Shown here piece by piece: positions 36,370 to 45,729 of a DNA stretch of 64,000 bases (positions within the stretch are counted from its first letter, which is position 1; each line of letters starts with the position of its first letter). A program made the position numbers and the translations under genes. Origin of the DNA: CAWEYO01 sp963813315. Its GTDB lineage: Bacteria > Pseudomonadota > Alphaproteobacteria > Rhizobiales > Rhizobiaceae. The notes below the pieces were generated by a model that saw only the letters and a list, made by a program, of their open reading frames with translations, was not told where the DNA came from and ran no database searches. The stretch is taken from the NCBI GenBank assembly GCA_963813315.1, contig CAWEYO010000016.1:136392-200391 (forward strand), given 5' to 3'.

Positions 36370-37296
36370 GTGGTTGACCGCAACACAACCGAACATGACG
36401 GCACGCTCGATTGTCTCGTCGTCGGCGGCGGGCCGGCGGGCCTTTTGGCTGCCACCTATCTTGGACGGTTTCGGCGTCGGGTGATCGTCATCGATGCTGG
36501 CGAAAGCCGCGCAAAATGGATTCCGTTGACGCACAACTGTCCGGGCTTTCCGGATGGGATTACCGGTGCGGATCTGCTTCAACGCTTGAGGCAGCAAGCT
36601 GTCCAATATGGTGCCGCCCTGGCCCAAGATACGGTCCGAGACTTTCGTCTCGCCGGCGCCGACTTCATTGCCACTGCGTCATTTCCCATTCGTGCTCGCG
36701 CCGTGCTGATAGCCACCGGCGTCGTCGACAGGCTCCCAGATATTCCGGAAAGCGTCGACATGATCAAAGCCGGCACGTTGCGTCTGTGCCCGATATGCGA
36801 CGGGTACGAAGTCACGGGCAAACGGGTGGCCGTAATTGGTCCGGCGAAAGATGCGATAAAAAAGGCGTTCTTTATGCGAACCTACAGCCACGATGTTACC
36901 ATGCTGGTGACCGAGGCCACGGCTGCGCTCGACGCGAACGCTTCCGAGCTGCTCATGAAGGAAGGGATCGAGATCGCGGTATGCCGACCCAACTCGATCC
37001 GCTCAACAGGTAAACAGGCGACTGTCAGCCTCGCCAACGGCAAGATGCTCGCGTTCGATACCATTTATCCCGCGATGGGCTGTACCATTCGGTCAGAGCT
37101 GGCAATTGATCTCGGCGCGAAAGAAGACGAGGTCGGCAATGTTGTGGTGGATTCGCACCAGCGCACCGCCGTCCCAGGACTCTATGCGGCTGGCGATATT
37201 GTCGACGAGATCAATCAGATCGCCGTCGCCTTCGGGCATGCGGCCGTCGCTGCAAGCGACATGCACAACTACTTGGTAGGAAGCGACGGCAAATAG
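36370..37296 (+). CDS. Thioredoxin-reductase-like NAD(P)/FAD oxidoreductase
   Basis: The 308-residue flavoprotein shows the FAD motif CLVVGGGPAGLLAATYLGRF, the redox loop CPICDGYEVTGKRVAVIG (CxxC) and the C-terminal VPGLYAAGDIVDEINQIAVA. Domain order equals TrxB, but the NAD-binding loop reads GPAKDA instead of GGGNSA, so cofactor use may differ. The start is GTG 36370; TTG 36374 is out of frame. It could serve the nearby peroxiredoxin-like protein, which is speculation. Confidence 0.85.
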   Translation: MVDRNTTEHDGTLDCLVVGGGPAGLLAATYLGRFRRRVIVIDAGESRAKWIPLTHNCPGFPDGITGADLLQRLRQQAVQYGAALAQDTVRDFRLAGADFIATASFPIRARAVLIATGVVDRLPDIPESVDMIKAGTLRLCPICDGYEVTGKRVAVIGPAKDAIKKAFFMRTYSHDVTMLVTEATAALDANASELLMKEGIEIAVCRPNSIRSTGKQATVSLANGKMLAFDTIYPAMGCTIRSELAIDLGAKEDEVGNVVVDSHQRTAVPGLYAAGDIVDEINQIAVAFGHAAVAASDMHNYLVGSDGK

Positions 37297-37501
37297 CGGT
37301 CGGAAAGCGCAACATGACTCGCCCGTCAGGGTTGATCGTTATTTATGATTTCGGCCGTCGGATGGTCTGGTCCCCTGGTCGGTGTCGTCTACTCATTTGA
37401 GCCTTGGCGGAACCTTTTTACCCATTGCGCGCTTTGCTCGTGCGCTTTCACGATCCCCGTGAACCGCAGCGCACCCAAGATGCGCACCAAAGGAAACTCC
37501 C

Positions 37502-37999
37502 ATGGCAAAACAAAAGACGCTGGAAGATCTCTTCCACGATACGCTCAAGGACATCTATTACGCGGAAAAGAAGATCCTGAAAGCTCTTCCCAAGATGGCG
37601 CGCGCCGCGTCGTCGCCGGACCTGAAGGCGGCATTCGAGAAGCACAAGGACGAGACCGAGGGTCAAGTGGAACGCCTTCAACAGGTATTCGAACTGATGG
37701 GCAAGCGCGCCCAGGGCAAGACCTGCGACGCCATCGAAGGCATCATCTCCGAAGGCGAGGAGATCATCGAGAGCTTCAAGGGAACGCCAGCGATCGACGC
37801 CGGTCTCATCTCCTCAGCCCAGGCGGTCGAGCATTACGAGATCACACGCTATGGAACGCTGAAGCGCTGGGCCGAAGTTCTCGGCATGAGCGAGGCAGCC
37901 AAGCTGCTCGATCAGACGCTGGGAGAGGAGTCGATGACCGACAAGGCATTGACCGGCCTCGCCGACGCATCCGCCAACGAAATGGCGAAGGCCGCCTGA
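37502..37999 (+). CDS. DUF892 (YciE/YciF) ferritin-like protein
   Basis: The 165-residue four-helix protein starts MAKQKTLEDLFHDTLKDIYY and carries AEKKILKALPKMARAASSPD, FEKHKDETEGQVERLQQVFE and AVEHYEITRYGTLKRWAE. The Glu/His positions fit the ferritin-like di-iron fold. Homologues are induced by osmotic and stationary stress. Two small membrane genes follow. Confidence 0.9.
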   Translation: MAKQKTLEDLFHDTLKDIYYAEKKILKALPKMARAASSPDLKAAFEKHKDETEGQVERLQQVFELMGKRAQGKTCDAIEGIISEGEEIIESFKGTPAIDAGLISSAQAVEHYEITRYGTLKRWAEVLGMSEAAKLLDQTLGEESMTDKALTGLADASANEMAKAA

Positions 38000-38070
38000 T
38001 CCCGACAGCCGCCCGGATAACTCCGCGGCGGCTGCTTCCATTCAGCATTCATTCTCGACAGGAGACAATC

Positions 38071-38148
38071 ATGGGTCGTGGCATTCTGCTCTGGCTGCTA
38101 GGCGTTCCAATACCGATCATCATTCTTCTCGCACTGTTCATGCGGTAG
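38071..38148 (+). CDS. 25-residue membrane peptide
   Basis: ATG 38071 follows CAGGAGACAATC and encodes MGRGILLWLLGVPIPIIILL plus ALFMR, essentially one membrane helix. Peptides of this sequence are widespread in Rhizobiales, often annotated as hypothetical membrane proteins, commonly near stress genes. It lies 9 bases before the next gene and is probably cotranscribed. Confidence 0.75.
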   Translation: MGRGILLWLLGVPIPIIILLALFMR

Positions 38149-38157
38149 GAGGACACC

Positions 38158-39078
38158 ATGGCATCAACCTTCTCGGCCACGGACGTCGCCGCTCCAGTCG
38201 AATCGTCCTCGTCGGCAGTCAGCTGGGGGTCGATCATTGCCGGCGCATTCGCTGCTGCCACCCTTACCTTCATGCTGATGCTTCTGGGCTCGGGGCTCGG
38301 GCTGACCATGGTCTCTCCATGGTCGAACGAGAGCGCCAGCATCACGACTTTTGCCGTGTCCACCGCGATTTGGCTGGTCATTGTGCAATGGCTGTCGTCA
38401 GGTCTTGGCGGCTACCTGACAGGACGCTTGCGCACCAAGTGGGTCGGCATACACACGGATGAGACCTTCTTCCGGGACACCGCGCACGGCTTCATGGCGT
38501 GGGCGCTTGCGACGCTGCTCGTCGTCTCCGTGCTCGGCTCGGCGCTGTCCTCCGTGATCGGCACGGGCGTTCAGGCTGCTTCGACCGTCGCTTCCGGAGC
38601 CGCCCTGGGGGCCTCGGCGGGCGCGACCGCGAACACCGAGACGAGCGGCGGGACTGACGTGACCTCCTATTTTGTTGACGCACTGTTCCGCCCGACTGAT
38701 CCTGCCCGGCTGACGGCCCCGGGTGCGGCAGGCGATGCGGTGGCGGCCGCGCAGGCGTCTCGCATTCTGCTCGCGAGTGCCGCCGCCGGCCAGGTTTCGA
38801 CCGATGACAAGACCTACCTCGGTCAACTCGTGGCGGCACGGACCGGCATGTCACAGGCGGATGCCACAGCCCGAGTTGATGCCGTGCTTGCTCAGGTAGA
38901 GGCTGCCAAGGTCAAGGCCCAGGAAGCAGCCGACACAGCAAGAAAAGCCGGGGCTACTTTTGCGCTGTTTGGAGCCTTGTCGCTTGTGATCGGCGCCTTT
39001 ATCGCGAGTGCTGCCGCAGCGCTCGGGGGCAGGCAACGCGATGACGAAGAGGCCGTCTACCTGACCGCTCGGAGCTAA
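38158..39078 (+). CDS. Conserved alphaproteobacterial membrane protein
   Basis: The 306-residue protein has membrane helices near residues 23-47 (WGSIIAGAFAAATLTFMLML), 62-90, 115-140 and 272-295 (ALFGALSLVIGAFIASAAAA). A central Ala/Asp-rich soluble part lies between (QADATARVDAVLAQVEAAKV, predicted coiled coil). Function is unknown. It forms a likely unit with the DUF892 and 25-residue genes. Confidence 0.75.
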   Translation: MASTFSATDVAAPVESSSSAVSWGSIIAGAFAAATLTFMLMLLGSGLGLTMVSPWSNESASITTFAVSTAIWLVIVQWLSSGLGGYLTGRLRTKWVGIHTDETFFRDTAHGFMAWALATLLVVSVLGSALSSVIGTGVQAASTVASGAALGASAGATANTETSGGTDVTSYFVDALFRPTDPARLTAPGAAGDAVAAAQASRILLASAAAGQVSTDDKTYLGQLVAARTGMSQADATARVDAVLAQVEAAKVKAQEAADTARKAGATFALFGALSLVIGAFIASAAAALGGRQRDDEEAVYLTARS

Positions 39079-39332
39079 GCCCTTGCTACGGCCGGTTCCT
39101 ATTGGAGCCGGCCATTCTTTTCCCCTCCTCACTTGCTACTGTGCATGCAGCAAAGCGCGTTGCATTCCGTCCCGCCAGGGGGGCGCTGCGATTGCGATAT
39201 TATCTCCCGGAGAAACGGCGACCTCGTCAAAATTGCCGCTGCTTCTCGCATCATATTCGTTAGCGGCAAGACCGAAGGTGGCTGTCTGTACCAATATGGC
39301 CCTTGCCCTACTGAAGGCAGCCTCGGTGTTTT

Positions 39333-39482
39333 CTACTCCATGAACTCGGTGTTTTCTACTCCATGAACATGTGCCATCTCAACGGTGACGCATTCGCCGC
39401 CTTCGCCGCAAAATCGGACGCGCAAGATCTGCTGCCCGGATGGCGCGGTTACTTGGGCGACTTCGGTCCGCAAAATTTCCAT
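39333..39482 (-). CDS. Small hypothetical protein
   Basis: The 49-residue product (MEILRTEVAQVTAPSGQQIL, then RVRFCGEGGECVTVEMA) is preceded by CCAGGAGGTTGCT, an excellent site at ATG 39482. Its last codons lie in a perfectly duplicated 24-base segment (39327-39374 region), so the C-terminus was probably changed by that duplication. Confidence 0.6.
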   Translation of the reverse strand: MEILRTEVAQVTAPSGQQILRVRFCGEGGECVTVEMAHVHGVENTEFME

Positions 39483-39594
39483 AGCAACCTCCTGGCGTTT
39501 TGACTGCTCAGTCCACAAGCGACACGATTGAGTGACGCGTCAGTCCGATCTGTGGGCTGGCTCTTCGATCGTTGGTTGCCACGAGCGCGTTCCA

Positions 39595-41706
39595 TTACAA
39601 CTTCACCACCATCTCTCGGCCCCAGAGGCGGAGCTTGCGACAGGAGTCCACGAACGAGACTATCAACTCCTTGTCGTGCAGGGGGATGAGACCTTCATCT
39701 GCATCGAGCGGAACTCCCGCCTTGATAAACAGCGGTGCAGCAGACGGCACGAAGGCTATGAATTTGCAGTGCGCGAAGGCGTCGGCCACGAAATCCCGAG
39801 CGGCAGCCTCGCCTGCCAGGCGCTCGGCTCCCTCTTCTGAAAGGATTAGAGCGACTGCATCGAACAGGACGGAAGGTCCACCATCGATCATGTGTTTCGC
39901 GGAAATCAGGCTTCCGTTTGCTGCCTCGACGCCGCCGACCTTCGGTGCAATCACCTCCATCACCGCGCCCTCCTTTTCGATAACGGACTGGAGGTCCTTC
40001 AGTAGAGCCGCATCGGCGCCGGCGCTGACTAGCACGCCGACCTTCCTGCCGGCAAAGCTTTCAGGTCCATTCTCGATGATGCTGAGCGCTGGCGAGGCCG
40101 GCAGATCATCCCGCGGCTCGATCGCCGCATCGGCGGGCTTCGGCAGTTTCGTGATGCCGAGTTTGTCCGCGACTGCGGCCGCGAGGGTTTCGTCGATGTT
40201 GAGCAGGTGCGACACCATGCGTTCGCGGATGACCGGATTCTCGCATTTGCTCAGCTCGAACGTCAGCGCCATCACAATGTGGCGTTGCTCCGTCGCCGTC
40301 TGGCTGATGAAGAATTGCCGCGCCTGACTGTAGTGGTCAGCGAAGCTCTCGGCGCGCAACCGCACCTTCTGGCCCTCCTCGGGATTGGCGAATGTCGGGA
40401 AACCTCGCTGCGGGCTTTCCCTCGGTCCTTCACCCCATGAATTTGGCTGGTAGTTCACGCGCCCGACCGGATTGCGCATCGCCATATGCCCGTCCTGCTG
40501 AAAATGCGCGAATGGACATTTCGGGGCATTGATCGGGATGTGGGTGAAGTTCGGGCTGCCCAGCCGCTTCAGCTGGGTGTCGAGGTAGGAGAAATTGCGG
40601 CCCTGAAGGAGCGGATCGTTCGAGAAGTCGATGCCAGGCGGCACGTTCTGCGTCATGAACGCGACCTGCTCGGTCTCGGCGAAGAAATTGTCGGGCATGC
40701 GGTCGAGCACGAGACGGCCGACCGGCACAGGAGGCAGAAGTTCTTCCGGTATTATCTTCGTCGAATCGAGGACGTCGAAATCGAAACCGTCGGCAAATTC
40801 CTGGTCGAACAGCTGGACCCGAAGTTCCCATTCCGGAAAATTCCCTGACTGGATCGATTGCCACAGATCCCGGCGATGGAAGTCGGGATCGGCGCCATTG
40901 ATCTTGACCGCCTCGTTCCAGACCACAGACTGCAGGCCGAGCTTGGGCTTCCAGTGGAACTTGACGAATGTCGATTCATCCTTGGCATTGACCATCCGGA
41001 AGGTGTGAACGCCGAAACCTTCCATGAAGCGGAACGAACGCGGGATGGCGCGGTCCGACATGACCCACATGATCATGTGCATTGATTCCGGCGTCAGGCT
41101 GATGAAGTCCCAAAAGTTGTCGTGCGCCGACTGCGCTTGCGGAAAGGCCCGATCGGGCTCTTCCTTCACCGCGTGTACCATGTCGGGAAACTTGATAGCG
41201 TCCTGGATGAAGAATACGGGGATGTTGTTGCCGACGAGGTCCCAATTGCCCTCCTGGGTATAGAGCTTCACGGCGAAGCCCCGCACGTCGCGTGCGAGAT
41301 CAAACGAACCCTTGCTGCCAGCGACCGTTGAAAACCGCACGAATGCCGCCGTCTTCTCGCCGGCGCGCTGGAAAATGTCGGCACGTGTGTACTTGGCCAG
41401 CGATTCATAGGTCTCGAAGTAGCCATGCGCACCGTAGCCCCGGGCGTGCACGACGCGCTCCGGAATCCGCTCATGGTCGAAATGGAAGATCTTCTCGCGG
41501 AAGTGAAAATCTTCCAGGACCGTCGGCCCTCGAGCTCCGATTTTCAGCGAGTTCTGATCGTCGGATACCGGTCCGCCCTGAGCTGTCGTCAGGACTGGAA
41601 TGTCGACTTCCGCAATCTGATGGAGTTCCCCGCCTTCGCCCCGCTCGAGCTTCTGATCGTGGATCGTCGCGGGCTTAACCGACGACTGTCTCGAGGCCTT
41701 GGCCAT
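39595..41706 (-). CDS. katE: Large-subunit catalase (KatE/HPII type)
   Basis: The enzyme dismutates hydrogen peroxide using heme. The 703-residue protein has FDHERIPERVVHARGYGAHG with the catalytic His, VRFSTVAGSKGSFDLARDVR, the Asn region DLVGNNIPVFFIQDAIKFPD and the proximal Tyr in FSYLDTQLKRLG. The C-terminal flavodoxin-like domain (VGVLVSAGADAALLKDLQSV) is typical of HPII catalases. It reads intact. Confidence 0.94.
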   Translation of the reverse strand: MAKASRQSSVKPATIHDQKLERGEGGELHQIAEVDIPVLTTAQGGPVSDDQNSLKIGARGPTVLEDFHFREKIFHFDHERIPERVVHARGYGAHGYFETYESLAKYTRADIFQRAGEKTAAFVRFSTVAGSKGSFDLARDVRGFAVKLYTQEGNWDLVGNNIPVFFIQDAIKFPDMVHAVKEEPDRAFPQAQSAHDNFWDFISLTPESMHMIMWVMSDRAIPRSFRFMEGFGVHTFRMVNAKDESTFVKFHWKPKLGLQSVVWNEAVKINGADPDFHRRDLWQSIQSGNFPEWELRVQLFDQEFADGFDFDVLDSTKIIPEELLPPVPVGRLVLDRMPDNFFAETEQVAFMTQNVPPGIDFSNDPLLQGRNFSYLDTQLKRLGSPNFTHIPINAPKCPFAHFQQDGHMAMRNPVGRVNYQPNSWGEGPRESPQRGFPTFANPEEGQKVRLRAESFADHYSQARQFFISQTATEQRHIVMALTFELSKCENPVIRERMVSHLLNIDETLAAAVADKLGITKLPKPADAAIEPRDDLPASPALSIIENGPESFAGRKVGVLVSAGADAALLKDLQSVIEKEGAVMEVIAPKVGGVEAANGSLISAKHMIDGGPSVLFDAVALILSEEGAERLAGEAAARDFVADAFAHCKFIAFVPSAAPLFIKAGVPLDADEGLIPLHDKELIVSFVDSCRKLRLWGREMVVKL

Positions 41707-41936
41707 TGCGTGTCCCTTCAGAAAGAGATGTGCGCCTTCGCGCGTCTCTCAAAATGCCGTGATGGCCATCCGGTTCCTGACCCTATGAAAGTTAGGACGG
41801 CGCTTCTGTGAATGATTGCCGACCGGACTCGATTAGGACTGTTGCTGTCAAGCAGAGACAGTTCGCGCGGTTTGCCGGAACTATTGAAAACGCTGCCCGT
41901 TACGATCTGCACGTGTAATATCAGAGCGAGGACAAG

Positions 41937-42093
41937 ATGGACGGCCCAAAGGTTGAACCGCCGAAGCGACGGGGATTTGGAACGATGTTGCTGGAGAAGG
42001 TGGTTGCCGTGCAATGCGACGCGGACGTGGGACTGCAATTACGATCGCGATGGCTTTCATTTCACCATGGCGCTGCCGCTGCGACACTACTAG
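41937..42093 (+). pseudogene. C-terminal remnant of an HWE-type histidine kinase
   Basis: GPKVEPPKRRGFGTMLLEKV is the G-box region of HWE/HisKA_2 kinases. After a frameshift the strand ends NYDRDGFHFTMALPL before a stop at 42091, the usual last strand. Only ~50 residues remain. Confidence 0.6.
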
Positions 42094-42196
42094 GCTTGTG
42101 TCCTTGTACTAGTGAGACCCAAGCCGGGGAATTTGGCGCACCATGGACGATAGCGGACCTTGAGCATCAATCGTATCGGTGACGCCGCCCTGGATT

Positions 42197-42566
42197 GGCT
42201 CCGCAGATCGACCCGCTCCAGAGAAGTCGGTTGAGCAGCTGCTTGAGACACCCGACCTTGCCAGTGCACTGGAAAGCGAACAGTTCAAGAAATTCCTGGA
42301 CCAAGTGCCCATCGCGATCGCCGTCTCAGATCTCGGACGAAGCGAGCGCGTGGTGTATGCCAACCCAGAATTCGAGAAGCTATCCGGCCCGAAAGCCGCC
42401 CGACTTGCAGCGAACTCAACGGGCAGAGGATCGACCACTGGTCGAGGTCATTGTTGAAGAAACCGACTTCGTAGGTACTTTTAAGCTAGAGCGTGGCGAG
42501 GCAGCCCCGGCTATTGCGGTTCCTGGGAATTCTCAGCCCGATTGTTCAGCCAGCGGCCGGCTTGTG
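42197..42566 (+). pseudogene. PAS-domain remnant, probably from a sensor kinase
   Basis: Frame one gives FLDQVPIAIAVSDLGRSERV, then VYANPEFEKLSGPKAARLA. After a shift near 42420 the second frame gives RPLVEVIVEETDFVGTFKLE. These are consecutive parts of a PAS domain as found at the start of HWE kinases. With 41937-42093 it shows a kinase whose ends survive in swapped order. Confidence 0.6.
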
Positions 42567-42790
42567 TAGCGCGCTTTCAGGATCGTGCGCTTGGCAAATA
42601 TCCTTGAGCGTGTCGCGGAACAGGGTGTCGCGATTTTTCTCGGCTATGGGATCTTTCCAGGGGAAGCTGTGCCGGCGAGAGCCTCGGACACCAATACCTT
42701 GGCGCGGTGCTGGCTTTCGGCGATGACCATCGGGACGAACAGCTCCGTCTTGCATGCGCGGCGAAATAGAAACCGATGGGTGCGACCGAC
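42546..42790 (-). pseudogene. Degenerate minus-strand coding fragment
   Basis: Two frames give protein-like pieces, TELFVPMVIAESQHRAKVLV followed by SEALAGTASP, and PWKDPIAEKNRDTLFRDTLK ending at 42546. Family not recognised; confidence is low. Confidence 0.3.
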
Positions 42791-42922
42791 CCGAGCCTGG
42801 TAGCTCGCCGGGCGACACCACGTCTTTTCTCATCTATCTGCACTTCCACAAAATGCGGCGCAGCGTCTTGAATTAAGCCACAAACCTTCCATATACCATC
42901 CATATGGATGGAGAATCAAGCG

Positions 42923-43342
42923 ATGTCAGAAAAAGTGCTGCAGCTACGGGAGCGAGTTCCCGACAGCGAAAAGATCACCATCAACCTCGGCTACGTCGAT
43001 CTCGGACGTATCGATCTGCTGGTTCAGGAGGGGTTTTTCTCGAACCGCACCGACTTCATCAGGACGGCGATCCGCAACCAATTGAGCAGCCAAACGCAAG
43101 AGGTATCACGCTCAATCGACCGGCATACCCTCGAGGTCGGCCTGCTCGAACTCGGGGTGGTCGATCTCGAGGCTGCACGCGCCGCCGGCGAAATGCTGCA
43201 CGTCAAGGTCGTCGGGCTGGTCCGCATCGCCTCCGACGTCACGCCAGAACTCGCGCTCCAGGCGATTGGCTCCCTGACGGTGCTTGGAGCTCTACAGGCG
43301 AGCCCACAGATCAAGGCCGCCTTGGCCGCAAGGATAAAATAA
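42923..43342 (+). CDS. Ribbon-helix-helix (CopG-like) regulator
   Basis: The 139-residue protein has ITINLGYVDLGRIDLLVQEG then FFSNRTDFIRTAIRNQL, an RHH DNA-binding domain at residues ~18-55. A C-terminal domain with LEVGLLELGVVDLEAARAAG may bind a ligand or mediate oligomerisation. ATG 42923 follows GGAGAATCAAGCG. It lies 30 bases before the esterase gene and probably regulates the pair. Confidence 0.75.
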   Translation: MSEKVLQLRERVPDSEKITINLGYVDLGRIDLLVQEGFFSNRTDFIRTAIRNQLSSQTQEVSRSIDRHTLEVGLLELGVVDLEAARAAGEMLHVKVVGLVRIASDVTPELALQAIGSLTVLGALQASPQIKAALAARIK

Positions 43343-43372
43343 CCCGCGAGAGCGGAAGGAAAGGTGAATACC

Positions 43373-44587
43373 ATGAACAATGATTTCGTCGCGGAGATCC
43401 TCCGCGCGACAGGCTCCTTGCGGTCCGGAGATCCGGCGGGCGTGACCGCCATCATTCAGAACGCGCTCTCAGCTGCGGGTCTGACGAGTTCCGCTGGAGA
43501 CGCAACTTCGGGCAACCCGAGCCCCGCCATCCACGAGCCTCACACGCTGCCGCTAGGTCCGGGTCACGGAACCATACACTTTCCGCCGCGGACCGATCGG
43601 CTGCGGAAACCATTGAGTGAGGTCGTCCGCACACTGCGAGCGGGTAGAAAAGGGCTTGGGCTCGATGGCATGATGCCGGGTCTAGGCCAGTCCGTGCCCA
43701 CCCCGGAACTGCCCTTACCCGACGGCGCCATGTTCCTGGATTTGCGCTATTCCTGTGCAGCGGGCGCGCGCCGCTACCGGCTCTACGTTCCGAGCTCCGC
43801 CGGCGAAGGTCTGCAGGGACTGATCGTGATGCTGCACGGCTGCACGCAGAATCCGGAGGACTTCGCCGCCGGGACCGGGATGAACGCCCTCGCCGAAGAA
43901 CACCGGTTGCTCATCGTCTATCCGGCGCAAACTCGCGGCGATAATTCCATGTCCTGCTGGAACTGGTTCCGGCCAGGTGACCAGATGCGCGAGACCGGCG
44001 AGCCCGCGATCATCGCCGGCCTGACCGAGAGCGTCCGCGTCCAATACGACATCCCGAACGGTCGCGTCTTCGTCGCCGGTCTCTCCGCCGGCGGCGCGAT
44101 GGCAGCGATCATGGGTGAGACGTATCCTGAGCTCTACGGGGCGATCGGCGTCCATTCGGGCCTGGCCTATGGCTCAGCCAATGATGTCATGTCGGCGTTC
44201 ACGGTAATGCGCGGGCAAGTGGGGATCGAGCTACCGCCCTCCAGGCGCGGCGGCGCGGGTACGCAAGCAAACCCGCGCATGATCCTCTTTCACGGCAGCG
44301 CCGACACCACCGTCCACCCGTCGAATGCCGAGCGGATTATGGCGAGCCAAGGTGAAAGCCTTGGAAAGAGCTCCAGATCCGAGCACGGACCGTCGGGTGA
44401 CATTCGGGCATATACGCGCCTGGTCTCGGAGCGGGACGATGGCACCCATGCGATCGAGTGTTGGATGATCGAGGGCGCCCAGCATGCCTGGTCCGGCGGA
44501 CAGCCCGGCGGATCCTACACCGATCCGCGCGGCCCGAACGCATCGGCGGCGATGGTGCGCTTCTTTCTCCACGGGCGAGGAAGTTAG
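43373..44587 (+). CDS. PHB depolymerase family (LpqC-like) esterase
   Basis: The 404-residue alpha/beta hydrolase has the oxyanion block VMLHGCTQNPEDFAAGTGM, nucleophile GLSAGGAMAAIM, acid in HGSADTTVHPSNAE and His in GAQHAWSGG. It has no clear signal peptide, though the N-terminal 100 residues precede the hydrolase fold. Family members cleave short-chain polyhydroxyalkanoate or related esters. ATG 43373 is preferred over GTG 43364 for spacing to GGAAAGG. It is coupled with an RHH regulator. Confidence 0.85.
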   Translation: MNNDFVAEILRATGSLRSGDPAGVTAIIQNALSAAGLTSSAGDATSGNPSPAIHEPHTLPLGPGHGTIHFPPRTDRLRKPLSEVVRTLRAGRKGLGLDGMMPGLGQSVPTPELPLPDGAMFLDLRYSCAAGARRYRLYVPSSAGEGLQGLIVMLHGCTQNPEDFAAGTGMNALAEEHRLLIVYPAQTRGDNSMSCWNWFRPGDQMRETGEPAIIAGLTESVRVQYDIPNGRVFVAGLSAGGAMAAIMGETYPELYGAIGVHSGLAYGSANDVMSAFTVMRGQVGIELPPSRRGGAGTQANPRMILFHGSADTTVHPSNAERIMASQGESLGKSSRSEHGPSGDIRAYTRLVSERDDGTHAIECWMIEGAQHAWSGGQPGGSYTDPRGPNASAAMVRFFLHGRGS

Positions 44588-44704
44588 GATTGTACAGCGG
44601 CAAGCACCGGATGCCGCCAGGTTCCTCACTTCTAACTGCGCGTCTAACTGCGCGCCGGCCTTTTACCCAGAAGGTTGGCGCGACCTCAATCGTCCAAGGA
44701 CAGG

Positions 44705-44908
44705 TTACCAGCCCTGTCGGCCGTACCAATCATCGATGTCGCGCCGAACCTGATCCTTCGCCAGGCCATACCGTGCTTGGATCTTTCCCTCCAGTTGGTC
44801 GCGGCGTCCTGAAATCTCGTCAAGGTCGTCGTCCGTGAGCTTGCCCCACTGTTCCTTGACTTTGCCCTTAACCTGCTTCCAATTGCCTTCAATGCGGTCC
44901 CAGTCCAT
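44705..44908 (-). CDS. CsbD-family stress protein
   Basis: The 67-residue protein (MDWDRIEGNWKQVKGKVKEQ, then WGKLTDDDLDEISGRRDQLE) is a textbook CsbD: a small, highly charged protein induced by general stress, function unknown. ATG 44908 follows GGAGACACCGAA. Confidence 0.93.
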   Translation of the reverse strand: MDWDRIEGNWKQVKGKVKEQWGKLTDDDLDEISGRRDQLEGKIQARYGLAKDQVRRDIDDWYGRQGW

Positions 44909-45187
44909 TTCGGTGTCTCCTTTTCGAGGCGAACATGATGTTCGGTATCGATGAACGCGGACAACGCCGTTTTGGTTCAACGGGGTTGCCGCCAGCCACC
45001 ACTGCGTCCCAGAAAACGCCCAAGGCTGGTTGCTCGCCGCCCCAGGGAAGTTGTCGCGGGCTGAACGTCGGGCTGGCCGGGGAAATGACCCCCTCGATCC
45101 CCGGCGTTGCTCGCCCGCCACCCAGGCGACAACGAGGACGGGAGGAATTACCTTCTCACGCTCGTCGTGGTGGTTTAGCCGTCCGCA

Positions 45188-45655
45188 TCACCGTGGCGGC
45201 ACGTCGTCCAGCAGGTTCGGCTCGTCCGGGTTCCATGGCATGGGCTGTTCGCTGGGGAGTTCACCGTTGGGCGTCATTTTGTCAACGGCTTCCGGAAGGT
45301 CACGCGTGATTCTGGCGATGAGTTCTTCACGCGAAAGCCCGGTCTGCTGTGACAGCGACGACAGGGTCTCTTCGTCAATTGCAGCCTCGACCTCATGCGC
45401 CTCGACTGGCTGGTTTGGTCCCGTGCGTACCCAGGAGTCGACCTTCGATCCCGCACCAGCATTGCGAAAGCGATCCAAAACATCACCAAGAGCAGTCCCC
45501 GAGACCCCCTTGGAGACCTGGTCCAGAATGCCGCCTTGCGGATTGTCGGGATCGGTCCCGCGACCTGCGCCGCGGATCATATCGCCTATTTTATCCCGGT
45601 TCTGGTAGGCCAGAAGGCCTAGGACTGCGATTGCCAGTCGTCCAAGATTTGCCAT
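45188..45655 (-). CDS. YidB-family protein
   Basis: The 155-residue protein has a short N-terminal hydrophobic part (LGRLAIAVLGLLAYQNRD), a Gly/Asp-rich linker and the YidB domain (GTALGDVLDRFRNAGAGSKV, SWVRTGPNQPV, ISEEELQ-like LSSLSQQTGLSREELIARIT). YidB proteins are conserved, of unknown function, and often sit with CsbD. ATG 45655 follows GAGGAGACAAGTG. Confidence 0.85.
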   Translation of the reverse strand: MANLGRLAIAVLGLLAYQNRDKIGDMIRGAGRGTDPDNPQGGILDQVSKGVSGTALGDVLDRFRNAGAGSKVDSWVRTGPNQPVEAHEVEAAIDEETLSSLSQQTGLSREELIARITRDLPEAVDKMTPNGELPSEQPMPWNPDEPNLLDDVPPR

Positions 45656-45729
45656 CACTTGTCTCCTCGATCCAATGAGAAGTCGAACCCTCCGAAAAAG
45701 TTCCCCGGACAAGTTTGTAGCTGCAGCAC

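Noticed and set aside
39133..39366. Possible 77-residue plus-strand protein
   Set aside because: No ribosome site, and its end falls in a duplicated 24-base segment; the minus-strand gene with AGGAGG is better supported.
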